Positions 18,390 through 26,511 of a stretch of 64,000 nt of DNA are shown in pieces. The position numbers and the translations under genes were made by a program. Below the pieces are notes generated by a model. The model was given only the letters and a program-made list of their open reading frames with translations, searched no databases and was not told the DNA's origin. Position 1 is the first letter of the stretch. Each line of letters starts with the position of its first letter. The DNA comes from Methanoculleus sp. (GTDB lineage: Archaea > Halobacteriota > Methanomicrobia > Methanomicrobiales > Methanoculleaceae): the NCBI GenBank assembly GCA_018433835.1, contig JAHDQM010000020.1, forward strand, positions 1 to 64,000, given 5' to 3'.

Positions 18390-19679
18390 TTACCTTGGAT
18401 ACATTATCAGTTTTATGAACACAGAATATGCCTTAAGGACAGTCAATGGAATATAATAAAGAAATCTTTGGCCCCATACAGTTTTACTAACATATGCATT
18501 GGGATATATCAGAATAGCCCCGATATAACCAACAATAGTGGAAGTAAATTTTTGATCATAAACTGGAACTGATTTTTTGAATAATTCAAATAGCCTAATT
18601 CTGCTGCCCAAATAGTCTTTTTTTCTTGCAAGGATCCCTTTTTGGGACTCGATTGCTTTGTTGATTGACACCTCTGTAAGGGCAATATATCCTTTTGTTT
18701 CCATATCTGACAGTAATTTAGATGCTATTAACGATCGAACTATTATCATTGAGGTGCCTAATTTGTCTTGTTCTGTGATTTCTCCGAGCCATGCATCTCC
18801 CAGTGATATATCAGCCAGTTCAGAGGATAGATCGGGGCATACTAGACATCGATACGGGGTAAAAAAGTATGAACCAAAATAAGGAGCCCAGTAGTCCTTA
18901 AGAGGGACATTAACAGACTTCCCATCATTATATGTCACACATAACCCCCCAGGCCAACCTCTCCCCCTATAAGTTATATTCGAGACATTTTGTGTTCCAT
19001 CTGCGAATTTGTTCAAAAGGAACTTATTCCCCAAAAAGGACACAGTATGCGAACAAAATAGACCTATAGTTATGATAATTCGTTTTCGCGCCCACTCCTC
19101 TTTTTTTTGAAGATTTCTCACCCCATGAATGTGACACGGGAGACCAACAAAAGCATATTTCTCTTCAGTTTTGATTGATTTTATGTGTTTTAATGCTTCC
19201 ACCGGGGATGTAGGGGAATACTTTGAGCCTTGGGCTTGCAGAACCTCTTCTGAAGTGCGGGCAATAATGGTTTCCGCAAGTAAAGGATCGGTACTGTTCA
19301 TTCTTGTAATGATAGCACCATCAATTATCCTTTCATTTAAAAGATAAAGAATAAAGCTGGTTGCCATACCCCCTGAAGCGGACTCATATCTTATAGTTTC
19401 ATCAAGAGAATATCCAACATGAGTTGATAAATACTTGCCAATTTTGGCGTCGTATTTACTTTTTGGCCATAGCCAATCTCCAATGGCCTTTATATCACTT
19501 GTCTGACCAGGACAGACTGCAAGACATCTCCCACAACGGATACAGTAGTCATCGTTTAACTCCGGGTAAAAATGTTCATCAGAGGGAACCATGGAAATTG
19601 CATCTTGGGTACATATTGCTGAGCATGCACCGCAGCCAGTACAGATGTAACGAAGATCTAAATCTTTAATCGTTTTCAT
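18390..19679 (-). CDS. FrhB-like iron-sulfur oxidoreductase of a polysaccharide locus
   Basis: 429 residues. Two N-terminal 4Fe-4S motifs (CTGCGACSAICT and CIRCGRCLAVCP) are followed by the coenzyme F420 hydrogenase/dehydrogenase beta-subunit N and C domains (YESASGGMATSFILYLL, GLPCHIHGVRNL). Relatives of this layout often occur in polysaccharide clusters next to WcaK-type pyruvyl transferases, as here, rather than with hydrogenases. The reaction is unknown. Confidence 0.82.
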   Translation of the reverse strand: MKTIKDLDLRYICTGCGACSAICTQDAISMVPSDEHFYPELNDDYCIRCGRCLAVCPGQTSDIKAIGDWLWPKSKYDAKIGKYLSTHVGYSLDETIRYESASGGMATSFILYLLNERIIDGAIITRMNSTDPLLAETIIARTSEEVLQAQGSKYSPTSPVEALKHIKSIKTEEKYAFVGLPCHIHGVRNLQKKEEWARKRIIITIGLFCSHTVSFLGNKFLLNKFADGTQNVSNITYRGRGWPGGLCVTYNDGKSVNVPLKDYWAPYFGSYFFTPYRCLVCPDLSSELADISLGDAWLGEITEQDKLGTSMIIVRSLIASKLLSDMETKGYIALTEVSINKAIESQKGILARKKDYLGSRIRLFELFKKSVPVYDQKFTSTIVGYIGAILIYPNAYVSKTVWGQRFLYYIPLTVLKAYSVFIKLIMYPR

Positions 19680-20775
19680 GGCACTCGTCCTTCAGATCAT
19701 GAGAAATGTTTTCCTTTATCTGATCAAAGTATTGATGTCTCCAATCAATTGTATTCACCGGGGTTATGTCACGCGCTAGGTTTATTGTTTCAGATAACCT
19801 GTTAATATCGTCTTCTAGGAAAACATAATTCAACTCAGAAAACCATCCCACAGATTCAGGCAATTTATGATCGATGGTTTTCAGTACAATACATGGAGTT
19901 TTGGTGATTACAGAGAAAATAACCCCATGAAATCTATCTGTAATCACCAACTTATGACTCCTGAAAATTGAAAGAGCGTCCTTCAATTCTTTTTTTCGAT
20001 TCCTTCGTGGGATTAACTTATTCAGCGTCGTATCATATTCATTAAAAACCTCGCCGGCATCGCCTATTTGCTGGACAATTCTCTCTTTCATATTTCGGTC
20101 AATTATAGACTCGCTATCTTTTCTTAAACAGAGTAAAACATCTTTTCGAAACTTTAATTGAGGGCAGTTTGGATTCAGGTATAACACAAAGTCTGGACAA
20201 ACCATCGTTTTGCACTTCGGGAAGTATAACTTTGCCAAGTTGTAACTGTGGTTGTCACGAGCAATGATCGTTAAATTGCTATGCTGGTTATATGTTTTTC
20301 GAGTAATATTTAGTTGATTTTTCCCATTTTCTGTGTCGCTAAAATAGATAGTTTGTGGCAAGGAAACGATCTTATTATCCGGGAAGCAATTGATAACCAT
20401 CCTTCGTGCATTTTCTGTCCAAAGACCTCGATCTCCGAGGTTGCCACCACTGTGAAGGAATATAATGTCATCTCTCTGGATAATCTTTTTAATAGCGCCT
20501 ATGCCCAAATACGTCTCATTTTTATCGAATTCTAAGATTTTATAATCTTTAAAATTGTCCTCTAACCATTCATTGATAGCTACAGCTTGTGCATGATCAC
20601 CGACATTGGATAAATTAGCCGGAGGAGTTAATAGATACAGGATCTTCCGCGAGCACTTGTATTTTTTTGTTTGCATATAAATAAGTGGACCCGCAATTGG
20701 CCTGAAAACACTATATATATAACTAATATTGTTTTTTATAAATTCCCGGATCAACTTTTTCACTTGGACACCCAC
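19666..20775 (-). CDS. polysaccharide pyruvyl transferase family protein (WcaK-like)
   Basis: 369 residues. Markers are NVGDHAQAVAINEWL, FLHSGGNLGDRGLW and VITDRFHGVIFS, which fit the polysaccharide pyruvyl transferase domain. It probably adds a pyruvate ketal to a glycan. It overlaps the FrhB-like gene by 14 bases, so the two are coupled. Confidence 0.85.
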   Translation of the reverse strand: MGVQVKKLIREFIKNNISYIYSVFRPIAGPLIYMQTKKYKCSRKILYLLTPPANLSNVGDHAQAVAINEWLEDNFKDYKILEFDKNETYLGIGAIKKIIQRDDIIFLHSGGNLGDRGLWTENARRMVINCFPDNKIVSLPQTIYFSDTENGKNQLNITRKTYNQHSNLTIIARDNHSYNLAKLYFPKCKTMVCPDFVLYLNPNCPQLKFRKDVLLCLRKDSESIIDRNMKERIVQQIGDAGEVFNEYDTTLNKLIPRRNRKKELKDALSIFRSHKLVITDRFHGVIFSVITKTPCIVLKTIDHKLPESVGWFSELNYVFLEDDINRLSETINLARDITPVNTIDWRHQYFDQIKENISHDLKDECHEND

Positions 20776-21040
20776 TCCCCTGCATTATCAGCAATAATTT
20801 ATGTCTATCCAATACTTTGCCCAGTTAGTAGTTCATGGACAAAAAGGTCAAGTACTTTTTCGGGCAACGTCTCAGATTCTCTTTAATTTGGCCGAACCCT
20901 GCCTCCTTGCCTGATCATTCCTTCTGCGTGCCCAAATACCTTCCGCTGGTGTCCTACTCCTCGTTGGGATCCATCCAATTCACAATGTCTATTTATATTT
21001 CGCATTTAAACAATAATATACCCAAAAGGACCAATTAGGA
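20776..21040. promoter_or_regulatory. divergent AT-rich promoter region
   Basis: It separates the pyruvyl transferase from the flippase. TATTTATATT near 20990 is a plausible TATA box for the flippase, and TTAGGA just before 21041 a weak SD. Confidence 0.4.
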
Positions 21041-22507
21041 ATGCAGCGTCAGAGCGTCATCCAAGGAACCACCTATCTTCTCATAGCGCAGATCATTTTC
21101 CTTCTCTCCGGATATGTTGTCCACATTGGTCTCGGGAGGACACTTGGTCCAGCATCCTACGGCATATATACAGTGGTGATATCCATAGCCACCGTAATTA
21201 ATCTCTTTCTCACCACCGGGATTCCACAGGCAACGTCGAAATATATATCCGAGAATCCGATACAGGCAAAGAGAGTTCTGCGTTCCTCGCTCAAGATTTC
21301 CGTTCTGTTTAGCCTTGCTCTTTCAGGAGTTGTCATCGCAAGTGCGGATGGGATCGCGTACCTGTTGCAGGATCAGTCTCTTGCATTCTACATTCCAATC
21401 GTTGCCCTAATGATCGTTGCAACCGGACCCCGAACTGTTACTGTCGCTTACTTCAACGGGATCGGAGACTATAAGGTGCAGTCGATTCTGGTCGGGTTAT
21501 ACAACGTTCTTAAACCCGTCTTAATCCTTCTCTTAGTCTTCCTTGGGTTTTCTACCTTCGGTGCTATAGTTGGCTTCGCACTCTCGCCTGTGATCCCTCT
21601 TATTATCGGGCTCTTCCTCGTAGGGAGATATACTGTTATAAAATCAGAGCATTTTCCAATACAGACAATTCTCCTCTTTGCAGCCCCGATCATCGTCCTC
21701 TCTGCAACCATCAATCTAATTCTGAACCTGGATCTCTTCTTTGTAAAAGGGATCTTAATCGACAATGTCTTTACTGGATATTACTCCGCATCGGCTCAAA
21801 TAGCAAAGATTCCCTATTTCTTAATGGCTGCCGTCACCGCCGCCCTCTTCCCCGCTGTCTCAGCCTCCATGCACGAACACGAGCGGGTGCAAAATTACAT
21901 CTCGGAGTCGCTCCGGTATGCCCTCCTCTTCATTCTCCCCGGCACCGCTATGGTGGCGGCGACATCGACGGCTGCCGTTACCTTGATCTACTCTGATATC
22001 TACCAGCCAGCAGGTGCACCGCTCACCGTCCTGATTGTCGGCATGTGCCTCTTCGGCATCTTCGCCCTGCTCACCACCATCGTCAGCGCGGTCAGCAGAC
22101 CAGGAGTTGCCATGGCCATGGGCATCGGGGTGCTAGCGGTAGACTTTGCCCTGAACTGGCTCATGGTTCCCGCCTTTGGGATGGTCGGGGCAGCCGGCGC
22201 CACAACCCTGTCCTGCACCTTCGGGCTCGGGATAGCGGCTGCACACGTCTACTGGCGATACCAGGTGCTCATGCCCGTCGCATCTGCAGCTAAGATCCTA
22301 GCCGCCTCGCTCCTGGTCTTCATCGCACTCTACAGCGTCCCTGTCAGCGGCCCGATGCTGTTGGTCGCCTACGGGGCTGCCGGAGTCGGGTATTTCCTGG
22401 TGCTCTATCTGATGGACGAGATCCAGGAACGGGACATCGAACGGTTGAGAAGGTTGATCCCGGGACGAGGAATAACAGTCGAAACGGATCTAACCCGTCG
22501 GGACTGA
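21041..22507 (+). CDS. polysaccharide flippase (Wzx/RfbX type, MOP superfamily)
   Basis: 488 residues, almost wholly hydrophobic, with about 12-14 membrane segments. N-terminal ALGRTLGPASYGIYTVVISI-like region (GLGRTLGPASYGIYTVVISI) and TTGIPQATSKYIS are typical of oligosaccharide flippases. It would move lipid-linked glycans across the membrane. Composition becomes GC-richer through the 3' half. Confidence 0.88.
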   Translation: MQRQSVIQGTTYLLIAQIIFLLSGYVVHIGLGRTLGPASYGIYTVVISIATVINLFLTTGIPQATSKYISENPIQAKRVLRSSLKISVLFSLALSGVVIASADGIAYLLQDQSLAFYIPIVALMIVATGPRTVTVAYFNGIGDYKVQSILVGLYNVLKPVLILLLVFLGFSTFGAIVGFALSPVIPLIIGLFLVGRYTVIKSEHFPIQTILLFAAPIIVLSATINLILNLDLFFVKGILIDNVFTGYYSASAQIAKIPYFLMAAVTAALFPAVSASMHEHERVQNYISESLRYALLFILPGTAMVAATSTAAVTLIYSDIYQPAGAPLTVLIVGMCLFGIFALLTTIVSAVSRPGVAMAMGIGVLAVDFALNWLMVPAFGMVGAAGATTLSCTFGLGIAAAHVYWRYQVLMPVASAAKILAASLLVFIALYSVPVSGPMLLVAYGAAGVGYFLVLYLMDEIQERDIERLRRLIPGRGITVETDLTRRD

Positions 22508-22756
22508 GGTAGTCCCTCTGACCTCCCTGATCACCGGCCCCGTTTCCCGGAACATCTCGTCAACAAAGCGAACCGCCTCTTTTGCTTCATCATAGGAGAT
22601 ATAGGGCTTGAGCTCACTGATCCGCCGTGTCCAGACCTTGCACCCCAGGTCTCGTGCCTCCTTTGTCACGTAGAGAACCGTGGAGATCTTTTCGAGGTCT
22701 CTCACTCCGCGCTTCCCGAACTTCCGGCCAATAGAGTTTCCGGTCGAGATATGCAC
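22490..22756 (-). pseudogene. unrecognised protein fragment
   Basis: Encodes 88 residues from GTG 22756 (HISTGNSIGRKFGKRGVRDL, then DEAKEAVRFVDEMF). The coherent reading continues about eight codons upstream of this GTG to a stop without an ATG, so the N-terminus appears lost. The 3' end overlaps the flippase gene by 18 bases. No family assigned. Confidence 0.35.
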
Positions 22757-23094
22757 AGATTCCGAGATTATCTTCTCGTAACACTCTTTCGGTCACCCGT
22801 ACACACGATGCCCCCGTCACCCCCCACCGCCCCCGCCGATGACAGTTATAGCAATCCCGAACGGGAAGTCACTGTCAATGAGGATGCCGGAGGGAAAGGC
22901 GCCCGGGCTTCTCCCAATCGCGAGAGAGATCTCCTCGGGTTCGATGAGTCAAAATATCTCTTCTATGTCCAGGATCTAGTCTCGAAATCGCTGCTAATCG
23001 CTGCTGTGTGAGAGATATATTGGGGTGTATGGCGGGGCAAAACCCTACACCAACTTGAGAATAACTCCCTTTGGAGAAGAATTTCTGAGATTTA
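22757..23094. other. intergenic region, possible gene relic
   Basis: No intact gene. A minus-strand frame near 22935-22825 reads FPFGIAITVIGGGGGG before a stop, like the end of a small membrane protein, but it has an upstream stop. No other signal seen. Confidence 0.3.
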
Positions 23095-24012
23095 TTAAGG
23101 GGTCTCCTGATCAGTAGGCAATCCCCGGCTCTTGTTCTTCCCGGCGAGTATCCGTTGCAACCACTCTGCTCTGCTCGGCCCCATCAGACACGCAAAAAAC
23201 TGCTTCTCCTTCTCTGATAGGTCGCATCCCCGCGTCGATCTGAATTCGGACGTGCCATTCCAGTAATGGATGATGCCCGAGATCCGTCCAGAAACATCGT
23301 CGCCAAACCCCATTATTTCGGGATATGCATACGTGCAGTTAATGATGAGGATCACTGGGCAGTCAGTATCACTGGTGGCCTCCAAAATCTGGTTGATTAC
23401 TTTATTCTCCACTACAATCTCCGCTCTAGATGGACCGGCGTATCCGTCCCTCTCGATCCCCCTGCTAGGGTCAAAGAAGCCAGCATGTGGTGTATCGCTG
23501 TACATTGAATCGGCCTCAAGGCTCATCCGGGGTGTCGTGACCTCGATGAGGATATCCCTCCCATCCGGGCGAACCCTGAAGTCAAGGTTCTTCATGTTCT
23601 TGCTCTCCTCAACCATGCCTTCCAGCGAGACATCCCTCTCCGGAGACCAGCCGGCCCGCTTCAGTGCGTCGTAGACCTCGAGTTCGGAAGAGAAGTTCAG
23701 GAAGTGATTCAGGAGTTTTCTACCGAACTCTGCGTTCGCATACTCTGGATAAAGTGCCAGCCACCCCTCCACACGCTGAAGTCGGTCCCGAAACTCCTCA
23801 TCCTCTTCGGAATGCAACAGAAACCCGCCAAGAGAAAATTCAGCAATCTCCTCAAATCTCTCCGGAGGTATCTTCCCTCCGTACTGGTCGAAAGCCACCC
23901 GGTAGAGCAGAGGATTTCGGGGGATGATGCTGCTTAATACAGGATAGCAAGCAAGATTTTGCCGTATAATCTCCTTCTCCTCATCGGGGGCCTCAACGGT
24001 ATTGCGGTTCAT
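23095..24012 (-). CDS. hypothetical protein, possible PD-(D/E)XK-like fold
   Basis: 305 residues, no family recognised. The segment NLDFRVRPDGRDILIEVTTP has the beta-hairpin pattern of restriction-like nucleases, but E-V-T stands where E-x-K is usual, so activity is doubtful. The hydrophobic VILIINCTYAYPE that follows resembles proteins that act on cell nucleic acids, but this is weak. Single-gene unit. Confidence 0.55.
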   Translation of the reverse strand: MNRNTVEAPDEEKEIIRQNLACYPVLSSIIPRNPLLYRVAFDQYGGKIPPERFEEIAEFSLGGFLLHSEEDEEFRDRLQRVEGWLALYPEYANAEFGRKLLNHFLNFSSELEVYDALKRAGWSPERDVSLEGMVEESKNMKNLDFRVRPDGRDILIEVTTPRMSLEADSMYSDTPHAGFFDPSRGIERDGYAGPSRAEIVVENKVINQILEATSDTDCPVILIINCTYAYPEIMGFGDDVSGRISGIIHYWNGTSEFRSTRGCDLSEKEKQFFACLMGPSRAEWLQRILAGKNKSRGLPTDQETP

Positions 24013-24131
24013 CTCTTCAGTCCTCCGTCAAATCCCTGAAAGAAAATGAATATCTTCAGATTTATTGACATATTCATGCCTTTTTCTCCAGGTTTTATAA
24101 ACAGTTACATTCCGGGGGGACGGTTAAACAT

Positions 24132-24155
24132 CGCGGAGCACCCGAAGGGGGCAAA
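24132..24155 (+). repeat. possible degenerate hairpin module
   Basis: GCGGAGCACCCGAAGGGGGC resembles the second hairpin of type B with its GAA loop, but only part of the unit is present. Intergenic. Confidence 0.3.
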
Positions 24156-24261
24156 CAAATAAAAACACTTCTCGCCCGCTTGATCTTAACATCTCAGTGC
24201 AGCCAGGCCGCAGACGCGCAAACTTCTGTATGAGGTCTTCGCCAAAAGTCAGTTCCCGCCC

Positions 24262-25452
24262 TTACCCAATCGTCTCCGCGATGATCTCCCGGGCACACTC
24301 CTGCACGGTCTGCCGGTGCTCCTCCGGGCAGAAGAGATAGAAGATCGTTCGGGGCTCGCCGGTATAGGCCAGAGTAGAAAACGAGTCGATCTCGGTGACC
24401 GTCCCGTCCTTCCTCTCGATCAGGAACGGGAATTTATCCTCCTCAAGGAGGGTGGTAACCGACTTGAAGAGTGAGTTCTCGATCTTCACCAGGTCGGCAA
24501 CGATATAATCGGGATCGCATCCGCACTCCTCCGCCACCGCCCTCTCAATCATTCGGGCTCTGTCCGGGGTGAACTTTGTCCCGAGTTGGTACCGGAGGAG
24601 GTAGTCCTCCTCCTGCGAGACGTTGGACCCATACCCGCGTTTGAAGAGATCCCTTCTCTCCAGCCTCCGGACAAGGTCGGCTGCGGTGCTCTCCGGTCTT
24701 GAGAGCATCTGTGCGAGCAACCGTGCATCGTCAAGAGCCAGATAGTGCTCAAGAAAGTCATCCCTCCCTATCTGGATCTTCTCTGCATCCACGGCCCCGT
24801 CCCTGACGGCAACCTCGATCGCCCGCTGGAGCATCCCGTTTGCCACGACATTGGTGTGGTGGTGGTAGACCTGAGCGTGCATCAGGAACCGCGCCAGCCT
24901 GAAACTCTCGATAGCATCTATACCCTTTTCATGGACGGCAAGATCCTCGCGTTGCCGGAACCGGGTCTTTCGGGTCTTTCGAAGGGTATAGAGAACGCGT
25001 TCGAGGTCGAAATTGCCGTAGGCCACGCCGGTGTGGTAGGAGTCACGACGGAGGTAATCCAGCTTGTCGGCATCGATGTTGCTCGAAACGATCTGGTGGA
25101 GAATACCGTTCTGGTCCTCAGAGAGGACTGCGGCGACACCCTCGGCCACCTCGCCGAGGATTGAGGAGACCTCTTCGTCTTCCCTGATGATACGGCGGGT
25201 GACCGCCTCGTGCGTAGCATCTTTCCCATTGATCTCCTTCAGGGGCGCCTCAAAAACGTGAGAGAACGGGCCGTGGCCGACGTCGTGAAGCAGGGCGGCG
25301 TAACGAAGGATCATAAGGTCGTCGCCCTCGACCTGCAGCTGCCGCGCCATGAGGGTGGCGATGTGCAGGACGCCGAGGGAGTGCTCGAAGCGGGTGTGGC
25401 ACGCGGCAGGGTAGACCAAATGTGCGTTGGCAAGCTGCTTGATCCTGCGCAA
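24262..25452 (-). CDS. HD-domain phosphohydrolase (YwfO-like)
   Basis: Shown from the first conventional codon (TTG 25452, 396 residues). HTRFEHSLGV and LLHDVGHGPFSHVFE carry the HD metal ligands of dNTP triphosphohydrolase relatives. The true protein must be longer: in-frame codons upstream encode HVRDPLYGYIGL and LLDTPPFQRLRRIKQ, which are typical of the family N-terminus. No ATG, GTG or TTG lies between there and the previous stop. Initiation at ATC 25575, or frameshifting from the overlapping upstream gene, is possible. The pair with the next gene recalls ywfO-ywgA of Bacillus. Confidence 0.8.
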   Translation of the reverse strand: MRRIKQLANAHLVYPAACHTRFEHSLGVLHIATLMARQLQVEGDDLMILRYAALLHDVGHGPFSHVFEAPLKEINGKDATHEAVTRRIIREDEEVSSILGEVAEGVAAVLSEDQNGILHQIVSSNIDADKLDYLRRDSYHTGVAYGNFDLERVLYTLRKTRKTRFRQREDLAVHEKGIDAIESFRLARFLMHAQVYHHHTNVVANGMLQRAIEVAVRDGAVDAEKIQIGRDDFLEHYLALDDARLLAQMLSRPESTAADLVRRLERRDLFKRGYGSNVSQEEDYLLRYQLGTKFTPDRARMIERAVAEECGCDPDYIVADLVKIENSLFKSVTTLLEEDKFPFLIERKDGTVTEIDSFSTLAYTGEPRTIFYLFCPEEHRQTVQECAREIIAETIG

Positions 25453-25564
25453 TCTCTGGAACGGTGGGGTATCTAAAAGGCGGAGTTCATCCAGGGTAAG
25501 CCCGATGTACCCGTAGAGCGGATCCCTGACGTGCTTCTCATACGTGAGCGTGCGATTCCCCCGG

Positions 25565-26113
25565 TCATGAAAGATGAAGGTTCTTGAGGAGAGTCATCCC
25601 CCGGTCGATCTGGTCCTCTGTGAGATCCCAGTTCAGCGTTCTGGCAATCTCCCGGATCTCGTCATGCGAAAGATCCCTCTTCTCCAGCATCTGGATATAG
25701 TGAACCTTCGCGGCCCATGAGAGGGTCTTGGAGTCGAGGTTCGCGGTGTCCTCGCAGATATTGACGATCTCTTCTATCTCCCGGGCTTCTGAGGCGTGCT
25801 CCTTTTCCAGCCTTGAAACCAATTTCCTGCCATCATCTGTGAGGCTGTAGGTGTAGCGCTTCCAGTCGGGTGTTGCTGTAGATCCTGGAGCGACAGGTGT
25901 CTCTACTCTCTCCTCGATGAAGCCGTAGGAGACGAGGGCCTGGATCGCGCCGGCAATATCTGCGCTGTAGGGGCCGTAGTAATGCGGGCGATAGTGTGCC
26001 TTGATGGCGTCCGGAATCGTCGAGAAATATCCCAGCTTCTGGATCGCAGTCCGGCCCGGGATCCGACCTCCTGCCGCTTTCAGCATTACGAGAACGCCGT
26101 CAAATTCATCCAT
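25565..26113 (-). CDS. YwgA-like protein
   Basis: 182 residues. GGRIPGRTAIQKLGYF followed by HYYGPYSADIAGAIQALVSYGFIEE is the pattern of YwgA and related Panacea/DUF4065-like proteins with a winged-helix feel. The 3' end overlaps the extended reading frame of the HD gene by about ten bases, so the two are probably one transcript. In bacteria homologues are also adjacent. Function unknown. Confidence 0.65.
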   Translation of the reverse strand: MDEFDGVLVMLKAAGGRIPGRTAIQKLGYFSTIPDAIKAHYRPHYYGPYSADIAGAIQALVSYGFIEERVETPVAPGSTATPDWKRYTYSLTDDGRKLVSRLEKEHASEAREIEEIVNICEDTANLDSKTLSWAAKVHYIQMLEKRDLSHDEIREIARTLNWDLTEDQIDRGMTLLKNLHLS

Positions 26114-26188
26114 ACGTCAGGTCTCCAGTGAGTTTATGGCATAATCGTAGATGCCATATTTATAGGGCACGGCAAGTATACGAGTGTT

Positions 26189-26221
26189 ATGCTAATCTCC
26201 ATGTTCTGATTATATTAGCAT
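26189..26221. promoter_or_regulatory. inverted repeat in AT-rich upstream region
   Basis: Perfect 8-base arms ATGCTAAT and ATTAGCAT separated by 17 bases, about 75 bases before the YwgA-like gene and 250 before the Schlafen-like gene. TTTATAGGG near 26158 could be a TATA box. Possible operator. Confidence 0.4.
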
Positions 26222-26313
26222 GCCGATATGATTTTCTTTCCCCGGTATCCCAAAAACGCTTTTTTGCTGTTATAATTGGATGGGTCTAAACACCGTGGTT
26301 CGATCCGGTCACG

Positions 26314-26390
26314 CTACCCGCCGCCCAGCATCTTCACGATCACCGCCACCCCGCCGGCCCTCCAGCACCCCGGCAGGGGCAGTTTGGGAT
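26314..26390 (-). pseudogene. 3' remnant of small membrane-protein gene
   Basis: The minus strand ends GGVAVIVKMLGGG then stop, nearly the same as the end (GGVAVIVRVLGGG) of the small gene at 28347-28730. DNA around the stop (CGCCCAGCA, TCACCGCCACCCC) also matches. The rest of the gene is missing. The two related tails flank the Schlafen-like gene in the same orientation. Confidence 0.6.
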
Positions 26391-26511
26391 GACCTCCAGG
26401 TGAGCGGAGCGATTTGAAAAATAACATCGTTCTGCTCATGGTATTTTCAGACAACACCGTCGCCACCCCGGAATGATCGATCCTATATGCGTCCACGACT
26501 CACTTCCATGT

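Larger units (their letters stand above)
26114..26472. other. intergenic region with gene remnant
   Basis: It holds the inverted repeat above and, at its right end, the relic of the small membrane-protein gene described at 26314. Nothing else seen. Confidence 0.5.
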
